NCBI GenBank assembly: GCA_002841495.1
Contig: PGZV01000005.1
Coordinates: forward strand, 62,001 to 126,000
Reading direction: 5' to 3'
DNA: 64,000 nucleotides
Source of the DNA: Firmicutes bacterium HGW-Firmicutes-2
GTDB taxonomy: Bacteria > Bacillota > Clostridia > Lachnospirales > Vallitaleaceae
Part shown: positions 1 to 9,087 of the stretch, piece after piece
Numbering within the stretch: the stretch's first letter is position 1
How the letters are laid out: the number at the start of each line of letters is the position of its first letter
Notes under the pieces: generated by a model
The model's database searches: none
The model's input: only the letters and a program-made list of their open reading frames with translations
What the model was told of the DNA's origin: nothing
Position numbers and translations under genes: made by a program

Positions 1-2
1 AT

Positions 3-497
3 GCAGCGTATAAAACCATGACAAAGGTCAAAGTTCTTAAAGCATCTTATGATCAAGTTATAGCATTTAACGGATCTGAAAAAAAGTATGAAACATTTGA
101 AGGTGATTCTTATGCAGCGGTATTTGCCGGTGTAGAGATTGACTTAAGTGAAGCGGAAATGGTAGGTGACAGTGCATCTCTTAGAATTTATGCTGAATTT
201 GCCGGTGTGGAGATTACTGTACCCAAGGATTGGAATGTAAAAGTAGATGGTATTGCGGATAAGGCAGGCGTTAGCAACCAGGTGGATTATAGACCAGACG
301 ACACCACATCGAAGCGCTTAACCATTGACTATAACATTAAATTTGCAGGACTTGAGATAAAACGTGTTGATCAGGATGATGCGATAGAAATTGAGATTGA
401 AGATGAGCCAAGCTTCGGTAATCCGGATATAGATGATGTTGAAGTTGATACTGAAACAGAGACTGAAACTGAAGCTGAATTTCCAACCCAGTCATAG
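3..497 (+). CDS. LiaF-like C-terminal domain protein (5' end outside window)
   Basis: The reading frame is open to the left edge with no stop before the first ATG at 18, so this is probably the C-terminal part of a longer protein. Three repeats of a beta-strand motif (FAGVEI, FAGVEI, FAGLEI) spaced 25-50 residues apart, with a VPKDW segment between them, match the LiaF C-terminal beta-helix domain seen in cell-wall stress proteins. Family members usually have several N-terminal membrane helices, which would lie outside the window. The tail is acidic (DTETETETEAE) and ends in FPTQS. A terminator follows immediately. The domain call is fairly secure; a role in envelope-stress signalling is inference from the family. 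Confidence 0.6.
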   Translation, partial: AAYKTMTKVKVLKASYDQVIAFNGSEKKYETFEGDSYAAVFAGVEIDLSEAEMVGDSASLRIYAEFAGVEITVPKDWNVKVDGIADKAGVSNQVDYRPDDTTSKRLTIDYNIKFAGLEIKRVDQDDAIEIEIEDEPSFGNPDIDDVEVDTETETETEAEFPTQS

Positions 498-508
498 ATA
501 ATTTAAAT

Positions 509-537
509 GCCAATGCTAGTATAGGTTGGCTTTTTTT
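509..537 (+). terminator. Intrinsic terminator after the LiaF-like gene
   Basis: GCCAA at 509-513 pairs with TTGGC at 526-530, with an inner CTA/TAG pairing, followed by seven T residues. It lies 12 bases after the stop codon. Confidence 0.7.
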
Positions 538-567
538 ATTTATTTTGCTAGGAGAGAATGCTATAAT

Positions 568-584
568 ATCATTATGATAATGAT
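568..584. promoter_or_regulatory. 8-1-8 palindrome, candidate operator for the adenosyltransferase gene
   Basis: ATCATTAT-G-ATAATGAT is a perfect inverted repeat. It begins one base after a TATAAT hexamer (562-567) and ends just before the AAAGGAGG ribosome binding site of the next gene. The position fits a repressor site. It contains GATAAT-type half sites reminiscent of Fur-family boxes, but the half-site order differs from the classical 7-1-7 box, so the binding protein is unknown. Confidence 0.45.
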
Positions 585-605
585 TCTTAAAAAGGAGGCA
601 CTGGA

Positions 606-1151
606 ATGAAAATATACACAAAAAAAGGTGATCAAGGTTATACCAGCAATATAAATGGAGAACCAATTAAAAAATCAGAGGCACTACTAGAGTTGCAAGG
701 TACCATAGATGAAGGGAATGCGGCCATAGGTTACCTTAGATCCTTAATGGAAGGAAAGCATCCTGAGTTGGAAGATATGCTAAAAGACGTTCAATATGCC
801 CTTTTTAGAATGGGTAGTGATATTACCTATGGCTTTACTCAAAGCCTTATTACAGAAGAAGATGTGTCAGTGCTTGAGACAGAGATTGACAGGATGACCG
901 AGGTTTTTGGGACTCAGACAACATTTCTTTACTATAATGGTCATCAAACAGCTACTTTTTCTCAGTTTATAAGAAGCATAGTTAGACGTGGGGAAAGAGC
1001 ATTTGTTAGGGCCTATGTGGGTGATGATTATCCTATGGACTTGAAGTATCTGAACCGACTTGCAGACTATATGTATGCCCTCGGTCGCTATTTGAATCAT
1101 CTAAATGATGTTGCCGAAGAGAAAATGACCATTCGAGATAAGAGGGCTTGA
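606..1151 (+). CDS. PduO-type ATP:cob(I)alamin adenosyltransferase
   Basis: This enzyme transfers the 5'-deoxyadenosyl group of ATP to cob(I)alamin to make adenosylcobalamin in the cytoplasm. At 181 residues it has the family's usual length. Visible motifs are the N-terminal phosphate-binding TKKGDQGYT (residues 5-13), the RRGER motif near residue 127, and YLNRLADYMYALGRYLNH near residue 145. The canonical N-terminal motif is usually TGDxGxT, so KKGDQGYT is a slightly divergent form. A strong AAAGGAGG sits seven bases before the ATG. It lies 6 kb upstream of the cobalamin island and presumably feeds the class II ribonucleotide reductase at 29-31 kb. A perfect palindrome before the RBS suggests its own repressor. 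Confidence 0.88.
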   Translation: MKIYTKKGDQGYTSNINGEPIKKSEALLELQGTIDEGNAAIGYLRSLMEGKHPELEDMLKDVQYALFRMGSDITYGFTQSLITEEDVSVLETEIDRMTEVFGTQTTFLYYNGHQTATFSQFIRSIVRRGERAFVRAYVGDDYPMDLKYLNRLADYMYALGRYLNHLNDVAEEKMTIRDKRA

Positions 1152-1240
1152 GTTTCAATTTGTTGTAAGATATGTTAGAATTGAATCTGATTATAATACA
1201 TGATTCCAGATAGAACGCTTGAATGAATCGAGGAAAAAAC

Positions 1241-4200
1241 ATGACGACAAAAGATTCGAAAATAGAATTTGCCCACCTACATGTCCATACCCAATACAGT
1301 CTGTTAGATGGCTCCAGTAAAATTGATGAACTCATAAGACAAGTAAAAGATTTGGGTATGAAGAGTATAGCCATAACAGATCATGGTGTAATGTATGGCG
1401 TTGTTGACTTTTACGACGAAGCCATTAAACAAGGCATCAAACCAATTATCGGATGTGAAGTCTATGTGGCGAATCGTAAGAGAACAGATAAAGAAACAGG
1501 TATTGATAATACCTACTATCATTTGGTACTATTGGCAGAAAATCAAGAAGGTTATCAGAATCTGATGCGTCTTGTATCAGACGGCTTTACGGAAGGTTTT
1601 TACTATAAGCCAAGAATTGATTTGGATTTACTTGAAAGATTTAGCAAAGGTATTATTGGACTGAGTGCCTGTTTAGGTGGTCATGTGCCCAATGAAATCC
1701 TTAGAGGCGACCGGACACAAGCAAAAGAAGTTGCTAAGACATATAATAGAATTTTTGGACAAGGGAACTTTTTCCTAGAGTTACAAGATCATGGATATGA
1801 GGAACAGCATCTTGTCAATAAAGCGTTGATTGAGATGAGTGAAGAACTCTCTATACCACTTGTTGCAACCAATGACGTCCATTACACGTATAAAGAGGAT
1901 GTGGAAGCGCACGATATCCTTTTGTGCATTCAAACCAATAAAAAGGTGACAGATGAAGACCGTATGCGTTATTCGGGCGGTCAGTTTTATCTAAAGTCAC
2001 CTGAAGAAATGTCAGTACTTTTTTCTTATGCACCGGAGGCACTTAGAAATACAGCGGAGATAGCAAGGCGATGTCAAGTTGAGTTCGAATTTGGGCAATA
2101 CAAATTACCCAAGTATGAATTGGATGAAAGCATAGACAAGCGTCTATATATTAAGGATATTTGCTATGAAGGTCTAAAGGAACGGTACGAAATCGTAACA
2201 GATGCCCATGAAGAACGACTGAACTATGAGCTCAAGGTTATTGAAGAGATGGGTTTTATTGACTATTTTCTCATTACCTGGGATTTTATCAAGTTTGCCA
2301 GGGACCATCACATTATGGTGGGTCCGGGTCGTGGTTCTGCTGCTGGAAGTTTGGTTTCCTATTGTTTGAAGATCACGGATATTGACCCATTAAAATATAA
2401 CCTGTTGTTTGAACGATTTTTGAATCCTGAACGGATCAGCATGCCGGATATTGATATAGATTTTTGCTATGAACGTAGACAAGAAGTGATTGACTATGTT
2501 GTCAAAAAATATGGTGAAGACAAGGTTGCTCAGATTATTACCTTCGGAACAATGGCTGCAAGAGCGGCTATTAGAGATGTGGGGCGTGCACTTGATATGC
2601 CTTATAACGAAGTGGATAAGGTTGCCAAAATGATTCCTCAGGAGCTAAAAATCACCATCGACAAGGCACTGAAGATGAACAGAGAACTTCAAAGTCTGTA
2701 CGATGAAGATGAACACGTTAAGTATTTGATTGATATGTCAAAACGCTTAGAAGGATTAACCAGACATAGTTCGACTCATGCGGCCGGTGTGGTCATTTGC
2801 GATCGTGCTGTTAATGAATATGTACCACTTAATACCAATGATGATGCAGTAACGACCCAATTTACCATGAATACCCTAGAACGATTGGGGTTATTAAAAA
2901 TGGATTTTTTAGGTCTTCGTACTTTGACAGTTATACAAGATGCCATTCTAAATGTTAAAAAATCACAGGGCATTCAACTGGATATGAACCGCATTGATGA
3001 CAATGATTCTAAGGTTTTTGAGTTGATCGGGACCGCTAAAACCGAAGGGGTATTTCAACTTGAAAGTGATGGCATGAAGAATTTCATGAAGGACTTAAAG
3101 CCACAAAGTCTTGAAGATATTATTGCAGGGATATCGTTGTACCGACCGGGCCCTATGGAATTTATACCGGCCTATATTCAAGGTAGCCGACACGCTAAAG
3201 ACATTACCTATGACTGCCCCCAGCTTGAACCGATTCTTAAGCCGACCTATGGTGTTATTGTCTATCAAGAACAGGTTATGCAGATCGTTAGAGATCTGGC
3301 AGGTTACACTTTAGGACGTAGTGACTTAGTTCGCCGTGCGATGTCTAAGAAAAAAGAAGATGTGATGTTAAAAGAACGGGCGAACTTTATATACGGCAAC
3401 AAAGAAGAAGGCGTACTTGGATGTGTGAACAACGGTATTGATGCATCTGCAGCCAATAAAATATTTGATAAAATGACGGATTTTGCAAAATATGCTTTTA
3501 ACAAGTCCCATGCAGCGGCTTATGCCATCATTGCATATCAAACTGCTTGGCTCAAAGCTTATTACCCTGTGGAATTCATGGCAGCCTTACTCACTTCTGT
3601 TATGTTTGGTGGGGGTAAGGTAGCAGAATATATTTATAGCCTTAAAGGCATGGGTATAGAAGTGCTGCCGCCGGATATTAATGAAGGCTATTATAACTTT
3701 TCAGTTTCTAAGGGTAAGATTCGATATGGCTTAGCGGCTGTGAAGAATGTTGGAAGAGGTGTGATTGAGCATATGGTTGCTGAGAGAGAAGCAGGTGGCC
3801 CTTTTGTATCTTTGACGGATTTTTGTACCCGAATGGATGCAAAAGACCTTAACAAACGTATGATGGAAAACCTGATCTATGCCGGTGCTTTTACATCACT
3901 TGGTGGCACAAGAAAACAATACATTCATAATTATAAGTTTGTACTAGAAGCCATCAACCATGAAAAGAAAGCGACGATTAACGGTCAGATTAATCTATTT
4001 GATCTTACAGAAGAACTACAAGAGAACAAAGCTGATCGGTTTGAAGTGGTGGGTGAATTCTCCAAAGAACAATTATTAACTTATGAAAAAGAAGTCATGG
4101 GCATATATTTATCAGGGCACCCTCTAGAAGATTATGCAGACGTTTTAAAAAGGGTCCTGACCAACAAAAGCTTGGATTTTCAACCTTTGATAGATGGTAC

Positions 4201-4720
4201 CTTCAAAGTGACCGATGGTACATTGGTTAAATATGGTGGTATCATCAGCAATAAAGTGGTTAAGACGACAAGAAATAACCAGACAATGGCATTTCTTAGT
4301 GTGGAAGACCTTTTTGGTACCGTTGAAGTTGTGGTGTTTCCAAATGATTATGAGGTCAATCGACATTATTTAAATGAAGATGAAGTCGTTATTGTGAAAG
4401 GTAGGGTGTCCACTCAAGAGGATCAAGACGGTAAAATTATCTGTCAGACTATTAAGCGCCTTGAAGACGTTTTAAGAGAAGTTCTATACATCCAGTTTGA
4501 CGACTTAGAGCATTATCAGTCCGTCATTAAACAAATTACACCCTTATTGCAAGCAGAGCAGGGAGAGACGCCGGTTGTTGCTTATCTAAAGGACACCAAA
4601 CGTAAAAATGACTTTGGCGGTAATTACCTGGTTACCATTAAGCCCAGTTTGATTGAAGAACTGGAAGCTTTAATGGATAAGGATAATGTCAAAGTTGTGA
4701 AAAGTCTATTGAAATTCTAA
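1241..4720 (+). CDS. dnaE: DNA polymerase III alpha subunit, DnaE type
   Basis: This is a C-family replicative polymerase that extends DNA at the fork; in Gram-positive bacteria DnaE works alongside PolC. The start at 1241 is chosen because CGAGGA at 1229-1234 is well spaced for it, while the in-frame ATG at 1223 has no ribosome binding site. The 1159-residue product has an N-terminal PHP domain (HLHVHTQYSLLDG, then AITDHGVMYG), the palm motifs GPGRGSAAGSLVSY and MPDIDIDF carrying the catalytic aspartates near residues 403 and 405, a THAAGVVI block, and a C-terminal helix-hairpin and OB-fold region. A TATAAT hexamer at 1192-1197 may serve as its -10. Nothing looks broken. Confidence 0.97.
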   Translation: MTTKDSKIEFAHLHVHTQYSLLDGSSKIDELIRQVKDLGMKSIAITDHGVMYGVVDFYDEAIKQGIKPIIGCEVYVANRKRTDKETGIDNTYYHLVLLAENQEGYQNLMRLVSDGFTEGFYYKPRIDLDLLERFSKGIIGLSACLGGHVPNEILRGDRTQAKEVAKTYNRIFGQGNFFLELQDHGYEEQHLVNKALIEMSEELSIPLVATNDVHYTYKEDVEAHDILLCIQTNKKVTDEDRMRYSGGQFYLKSPEEMSVLFSYAPEALRNTAEIARRCQVEFEFGQYKLPKYELDESIDKRLYIKDICYEGLKERYEIVTDAHEERLNYELKVIEEMGFIDYFLITWDFIKFARDHHIMVGPGRGSAAGSLVSYCLKITDIDPLKYNLLFERFLNPERISMPDIDIDFCYERRQEVIDYVVKKYGEDKVAQIITFGTMAARAAIRDVGRALDMPYNEVDKVAKMIPQELKITIDKALKMNRELQSLYDEDEHVKYLIDMSKRLEGLTRHSSTHAAGVVICDRAVNEYVPLNTNDDAVTTQFTMNTLERLGLLKMDFLGLRTLTVIQDAILNVKKSQGIQLDMNRIDDNDSKVFELIGTAKTEGVFQLESDGMKNFMKDLKPQSLEDIIAGISLYRPGPMEFIPAYIQGSRHAKDITYDCPQLEPILKPTYGVIVYQEQVMQIVRDLAGYTLGRSDLVRRAMSKKKEDVMLKERANFIYGNKEEGVLGCVNNGIDASAANKIFDKMTDFAKYAFNKSHAAAYAIIAYQTAWLKAYYPVEFMAALLTSVMFGGGKVAEYIYSLKGMGIEVLPPDINEGYYNFSVSKGKIRYGLAAVKNVGRGVIEHMVAEREAGGPFVSLTDFCTRMDAKDLNKRMMENLIYAGAFTSLGGTRKQYIHNYKFVLEAINHEKKATINGQINLFDLTEELQENKADRFEVVGEFSKEQLLTYEKEVMGIYLSGHPLEDYADVLKRVLTNKSLDFQPLIDGTFKVTDGTLVKYGGIISNKVVKTTRNNQTMAFLSVEDLFGTVEVVVFPNDYEVNRHYLNEDEVVIVKGRVSTQEDQDGKIICQTIKRLEDVLREVLYIQFDDLEHYQSVIKQITPLLQAEQGETPVVAYLKDTKRKNDFGGNYLVTIKPSLIEELEALMDKDNVKVVKSLLKF

Positions 4721-4812
4721 AGAATGTGGTATACAATATAGCGTGAGAAAATGAGAAACTTAGTGAGGCATAGTTGAGTGTAAGAGCTCAATGAAAATGT
4801 GGAGGAAAGAAG

Positions 4813-5790
4813 ATGTCAAAAGAGATTAAAACCATTGGTGTATTAACAAGTGGTGGTGATGCACCGGGTATGAATGCAGCAATAAGAGCCGTTGTTCGTA
4901 CTGCATTAGCACGCGGGAAAAGAGTTATGGGTATTAGAAAAGGTTATCAAGGGCTCATCAATGGCGATATATTTGAAATGGATGCAAGAAGTGTTTCAGA
5001 TACCATCCAAAGAGGTGGTACTATGTTATATACAGCGCGTTGTATTGAGTTTCTACAACCGGAAGTACAACAAAGAGGTGCCGATATGTGTAAGGTATTT
5101 GGCATCGACGGATTGGTTGTTATTGGTGGTGACGGTTCTTTCAAAGGTGCCGGTAAATTAGCAAATCTAGGGATTAATACGATTGGGATTCCAGGTACCA
5201 TTGATCTTGATATTGATTGTACAGATTATACCATTGGTTTTGATACGGCTGTTAATACGGCTATGGAGGCCATTGATCGGCTTAGAGATACCTCGACTTC
5301 CCATGAGCGTTGTTCGGTTGTAGAAGTTATGGGTCGTGATGCAGGGTACATTGCTTTATGGTGTGGTATTGTGAATGGTGCGGAATATGTATTTCTACCG
5401 GAAGTTGAGAATATAAAAGAAGAAGAACTGATTGAAAAAATATTGATGAACCGTAAAAAAGGTAAGCGTCATAACCTAATTATCATGTCAGAGGGCGTTG
5501 GTGGTTCGGATGAGCTGGCTAAAAGAATAGAAGCGGCTACAGGTATTGAAACCAGAGCAACGATTCTAGGTCATTTACAAAGAGGTGGTAGCCCAACTGC
5601 AATCGATCGTATGCATGCATCCATGATGGGCGCTTATGCTGTAGATTTGATATGTAAAGGTGAAAGCAATCGTGTGGTTGGCTTTAAAAACAATACTTAT
5701 GTTGATTTTGATATTGAAGAAGCTTTGGCGATGCAAAAAGATATTAGTAGTAGACAATATGAGGTTAGTCAGATGTTGGAGACCAGATAA
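4813..5790 (+). CDS. pfkA: ATP-dependent 6-phosphofructokinase
   Basis: It phosphorylates fructose 6-phosphate to fructose 1,6-bisphosphate, the committed step of glycolysis. The 325 residues contain the nucleotide loop GVLTSGGDAPGMNAAIR (residues 9-25), GGDGSFKGA, where the Gly-Ser pair marks the ATP-type rather than the pyrophosphate-type enzyme, the catalytic GIPGTIDLDI, and MGRDAGYIALW. The common TIDNDI is TIDLDI here; as I recall this variant is usual in clostridial PfkA. GGAGGAAAGAAG precedes the ATG. A small hairpin (TTGAG/CTCAA, about 4773-4790) lies upstream. Confidence 0.95.
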   Translation: MSKEIKTIGVLTSGGDAPGMNAAIRAVVRTALARGKRVMGIRKGYQGLINGDIFEMDARSVSDTIQRGGTMLYTARCIEFLQPEVQQRGADMCKVFGIDGLVVIGGDGSFKGAGKLANLGINTIGIPGTIDLDIDCTDYTIGFDTAVNTAMEAIDRLRDTSTSHERCSVVEVMGRDAGYIALWCGIVNGAEYVFLPEVENIKEEELIEKILMNRKKGKRHNLIIMSEGVGGSDELAKRIEAATGIETRATILGHLQRGGSPTAIDRMHASMMGAYAVDLICKGESNRVVGFKNNTYVDFDIEEALAMQKDISSRQYEVSQMLETR

Positions 5791-5811
5791 AAGAATGGTT
5801 TTATGCAGTGA

Positions 5812-5831
5812 GTCCCATGAAAACCCTTCCA
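5812..5831. repeat. 20-bp inverted copy of the arm of the 17.6-kb palindrome
   Basis: This 20-mer is the exact reverse complement of 17673-17692, the right arm of the nested palindrome near leuD. It is bracketed by a 9-bp direct repeat, GCAGTGAGT at 5805-5813 and 5844-5852. It looks like a fragment of an interspersed repeat family. The rest of the 5791-5970 intergenic region holds only a TATAAT hexamer at 5923-5928. Confidence 0.55.
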
Positions 5832-5970
5832 GAAATTAATTTAGCAGTGAGTGTTTATTTTATCTGACCTTTGAAGGGAAGGTGAAATGAATACTTACTG
5901 TTTTTTATACCCTTTTTTATGTTATAATTAATCTTGTGCTCATGGCTATTAGTAGAGGGTAGGTGATGGT

Positions 5971-6882
5971 GTGTTGTGTTCTCAGTGTAAAGCAGAACTA
6001 AAAGACAATGAGACTGTTTGCCATGTTTGTGGGCATAGAAAGCCTAACATGGAGGATGTGGATTTAATTATCAACAGTCTTATAGAAGAAGATATTATGG
6101 GGGCTTCAGAAGGTATAGAAGTCGATGATGGGGACAGGGAAAAGAAGCGTTGGTTTGGTAAATCTAAGGGAACAAATACAGAGAATAGAATGGTCCAAGG
6201 GATTCGGTATATGATTTTTGTATCGATTATTCTTTTTATTGTAGCCTTGTTTATGAATTGGTTCACTATATCCGGTACGACCGTTGATTATGGATTTGTC
6301 AACAACGCGTTCACTCAGAAATATTTTCAAGATACAGAGGATGAACCTTTTATTGAGTTTTCAGGATATGACCTGTTTAACTACAGCAGATCTACAAGGG
6401 ATGAACATCAAATGATTATGGGATCAGATGGTGACTTCGTTATTTCAAGTGGATCAGTTATACATATGTATATCATGTTGGCTATGGCTGTATTGATGGT
6501 AACAAGCCTTGTTGCCTGTTGTGTAGCATTCTTGCTTAAAACATTTACGGGAATTGCTATGATAAGGAATCTGGCGATTGTGAACCTGGTTATAATTGGT
6601 CTGAATTATACCTTTCTAAATATTACTTTTTTAAGTGCCATAGCGATTCGGGCTAAATCGGTCATTAATCAGCAAAAAGATTTTGGGACTTTGCATTTGA
6701 CCTTTAATGGTATATCTCATGACCAATATTTTTATACATATAAAGTAGCGGAAAATTCAGGATTTTATGGTACAATAATAGCACTAGGTATATGGTTAAC
6801 ACTTTCGATCATACTATATGAAATGAAAAACAGTGAAAAAGTGAGAGCTATAGAAAATGGTGAAATAGATGAAGTATTATAA
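5971..6882 (+). CDS. Zinc-ribbon membrane protein of unknown function
   Basis: This 303-residue protein starts at GTG 5971 behind a GGGTAGG-like site. The N-terminus carries a paired-cysteine zinc ribbon (CSQC ... CHVCGH, residues 3-22), then a charged linker. Four hydrophobic segments follow at about residues 78-98, 165-190, 195-225 and 260-280. The loop between the first and second segments (roughly 100-160) is polar and probably extracytoplasmic. This architecture, a cytoplasmic zinc ribbon tethered to a membrane domain, is common in clostridial proteins of unknown role. The downstream acetyltransferase starts 12 bases after its stop, so the two are probably co-transcribed. I do not recognise a specific family. 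Confidence 0.75.
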   Translation: MLCSQCKAELKDNETVCHVCGHRKPNMEDVDLIINSLIEEDIMGASEGIEVDDGDREKKRWFGKSKGTNTENRMVQGIRYMIFVSIILFIVALFMNWFTISGTTVDYGFVNNAFTQKYFQDTEDEPFIEFSGYDLFNYSRSTRDEHQMIMGSDGDFVISSGSVIHMYIMLAMAVLMVTSLVACCVAFLLKTFTGIAMIRNLAIVNLVIIGLNYTFLNITFLSAIAIRAKSVINQQKDFGTLHLTFNGISHDQYFYTYKVAENSGFYGTIIALGIWLTLSIILYEMKNSEKVRAIENGEIDEVL

Positions 6883-6894
6883 GGAGGTAAGATA

Positions 6895-7308
6895 GTGAAT
6901 TTGTTTGTTAATGAATATGAAATTAGTGATGATAAGAAGAGGCTTCAATTGAATGTTGTTCATGAATTATTAAAAGGCACATACTGGGCTAAAGACCGTT
7001 CCATTCAAGTCATAGAAAAAAGTGTGGCTAATTCTATATGTTACGGTGTATATTTAGAAGATAAAATGGTAGGTTTTGGTAGAGTTGTTACGGACTATGC
7101 TACCATGTATTGGGTTGCAGATATTGTTATTGATGAAGCCCACAGGGGTAAAGGTCTTGGTAAGGCAATGATGAATTGTATTGAAGAAAATAAAGATATA
7201 GAAGGTCTAATGGGCATATTGGCAACGAGAGATGCTCATGGGCTTTATCAGAAGTATGGCTTCATGCAAGATCCGGAAAAGTTTATGAAAAAACCTAGGC
7301 TAGAGTAA
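6895..7308 (+). CDS. GNAT-family N-acetyltransferase
   Basis: The product is a small (137-residue) acetyltransferase of the GNAT fold, which transfers acetyl groups from acetyl-CoA to an unidentified amine. The central acetyl-CoA-binding motif appears as DIVIDEAHRGKGLGKAMM (around residues 80-97, matching the R/Q-x-x-G-x-G/A signature), and the C-terminal GLYQKYGF block is typical of the YjcF/YhbS-like branch. It starts at GTG 6895, with AAGGAGG overlapping the end of the upstream gene. Substrate unknown. Confidence 0.85.
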   Translation: MNLFVNEYEISDDKKRLQLNVVHELLKGTYWAKDRSIQVIEKSVANSICYGVYLEDKMVGFGRVVTDYATMYWVADIVIDEAHRGKGLGKAMMNCIEENKDIEGLMGILATRDAHGLYQKYGFMQDPEKFMKKPRLE

Positions 7309-7325
7309 TTAATAGGAATTATGGA

Positions 7326-7354
7326 TTGACTTTTAATTAGGACATAGGTATAGT
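7326..7354 (+). promoter_or_regulatory. Sigma-A-type promoter of the cobalamin operon
   Basis: TTGACT at 7326-7331 and TATAGT at 7349-7354 are separated by 17 bases. Transcription would begin near 7361, just before the first helix of the cobalamin riboswitch. Confidence 0.7.
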
Positions 7355-7371
7355 TAAACAAAGAATATATA

Positions 7372-7524
7372 AAATCATATAGCATGGAAGTCGGTTAAAA
7401 GCCGACACAGCCACCGCTACTGTAATGACGACTGAAACACTGGCCATATAGGCGAATCACTGATGAAAATCGGGAAGATGTGTGGAGGGTTGATGTCTAA
7501 GTCAGGATACTTGCTTTATGATTT
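7372..7524 (+). promoter_or_regulatory. Cobalamin riboswitch
   Basis: The B12-box hallmarks are visible in order: GGAAGTCGGTTAAAAGCCGAC, then CACAGCCACCGCTACTGT, and AAGTCAGGATACTTGC near the 3' end. The closing helix P1 can be drawn between AAATCATA (7372-7379) and TATGATTT (7517-7524). It sits between a good promoter and cobQ, so it should repress the salvage and uptake operon when adenosylcobalamin is plentiful. Downstream, TTCCAA at 7530-7535 can pair either locally with TGGAA (7544-7548) or with TTGGAA (7589-7594), which overlaps the cobQ ribosome binding site. No U-rich terminator is evident, suggesting translational control. Confidence 0.9.
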
Positions 7525-7602
7525 GTTGATTCCAAATTTCGTGTGGAAATAATGGGACTTTTATTTTACCTTTCTTTAAAAGTGCTCATTGGAAGGAGTA
7601 AA

Positions 7603-9087
7603 ATGGCAAAGAATATCATGTTACAAGGGACTGGGTCAACTGTAGGGAAAAGTGTAATTACAGCAGCGCTTTGTCGCATATTGAGTGATGAAGGTTACAA
7701 GGTTGCCCCATTTAAATCACAAAACATGGCTCTTAATGCTTATGTTACAAGAGAAGGTAAAGAAATGGGTAGAGCACAGGTGGTTCAAGCTGAGGCGGCT
7801 AGAATAGAACCACATGTTAATATGAATCCTATATTACTAAAACCAACCAGTGACATGGGAAGCCAGGTCATTGTGAATGGTGAAGTTTATATGAATTTGT
7901 CTGCATTGGATTATTATCGTCATAAAGAAAAGCTGATGGCGGAAGTGAAAAAAGCTTATAGGATCCTAGATGAAGCTTATGAGATTATCGTTATCGAAGG
8001 TGCCGGCAGTCCGGCTGAAATCAATCTTAGAAAAAATGATATAGTAAATATGGGCTTGGCTGAGGAAATTGATACACCGGTTATCTTGATTGGAGATATT
8101 GACAAGGGCGGCGTATTTGCTTCAATATATGGGACTTATATGCTATTGTCACCATCTGAACAAAAAAGGATAAAAGGTTATATTATCAATAAATTCCGAG
8201 GTGATGTAACACTTTTAGAACCTGGTATAGAGATGTTTTATGAACGTTTACCGATTCCCTGTCTTGGCGTGATACCATTTGAACCTATTGCTGTAGATGA
8301 CGAAGACAGTGTGACGGAGCGGTTTGTAAGTCGAAATACATGTCCAATACAGGTTGGTGTTGTAAGACTACCCTATCTGTCCAATTTTACAGATTTTACG
8401 CCTTTTGAATTGGAACCGGACGTAGGTGTACAATACATCTTTACGCAAGATGATTTCGAGAAATCGGATCTGATTATTTTGCCCGGAAGTAAAAGTACCA
8501 TAAAAGACCTTGAGTATATTAAGCGTCTCAAAATGGATGTATGGATTAAAGAAGCACACCGTCAAGGCAAAATTATTATAGGTATTTGTGGTGGCTACCA
8601 AATGCTAGGACAAGAGATCAAAGACCCTTTACATGTAGAAACGGGTCAGGACTATATAGAAGGTCTTGGACTGCTTGAGATGACTACTACTATGATGCCG
8701 GATAAAACAACGATTCAGTCGGAAGGTGAAGTTCTAAACTGTCCCACAGGTATAAATAACACAAACCAGAAAGTAAAAGGCTATGAAATACATATGGGGG
8801 TATCAACTTACTCACAAAACATGCGACCTTTTCTAAAGCTGAACGATCAGTTGGACGGTTGCATGAACGAAGCGGGTACAGTATGTGGCACCTATTTACA
8901 TGGCCTTTTTGATATGGACAGTTTTAGACATGGATTACTGTCAGCCATTAGAAATGAGAAGGCGATGGAACAACAAGATGTTGTGAATTTTGCTCGGTTA
9001 AAAGAAGAAGCTTATGATCATTTAGCAAAACTGGTTAAACAAAATATAGATATGGATCAAATCAAGGCGATTGCAGGTATAGTATGA
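7603..9087 (+). CDS. cobQ: Cobyric acid synthase
   Basis: CobQ uses glutamine and ATP to amidate four carboxylates of adenosylcobyrinic acid a,c-diamide, giving adenosylcobyric acid. The start at 7603 follows GGAAGGAG by five bases; an in-frame ATG at 7543 has no ribosome binding site and would prepend 20 unrelated residues. The 494-residue protein has an N-terminal P-loop-like GTGSTVGKS motif, FKSQNMALNAY, and a C-terminal class I glutamine amidotransferase domain with the nucleophile in GICGGYQMLG and a YEIHMG block. It is the first gene after the riboswitch and overlaps cbiB by four bases. Confidence 0.95.
   Translation: MAKNIMLQGTGSTVGKSVITAALCRILSDEGYKVAPFKSQNMALNAYVTREGKEMGRAQVVQAEAARIEPHVNMNPILLKPTSDMGSQVIVNGEVYMNLSALDYYRHKEKLMAEVKKAYRILDEAYEIIVIEGAGSPAEINLRKNDIVNMGLAEEIDTPVILIGDIDKGGVFASIYGTYMLLSPSEQKRIKGYIINKFRGDVTLLEPGIEMFYERLPIPCLGVIPFEPIAVDDEDSVTERFVSRNTCPIQVGVVRLPYLSNFTDFTPFELEPDVGVQYIFTQDDFEKSDLIILPGSKSTIKDLEYIKRLKMDVWIKEAHRQGKIIIGICGGYQMLGQEIKDPLHVETGQDYIEGLGLLEMTTTMMPDKTTIQSEGEVLNCPTGINNTNQKVKGYEIHMGVSTYSQNMRPFLKLNDQLDGCMNEAGTVCGTYLHGLFDMDSFRHGLLSAIRNEKAMEQQDVVNFARLKEEAYDHLAKLVKQNIDMDQIKAIAGIV

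Noticed and set aside
7543-7602. Upstream start for cobQ
   Set aside because: No ribosome binding site, no homology in the added 20 residues, and it lies in the riboswitch expression platform.
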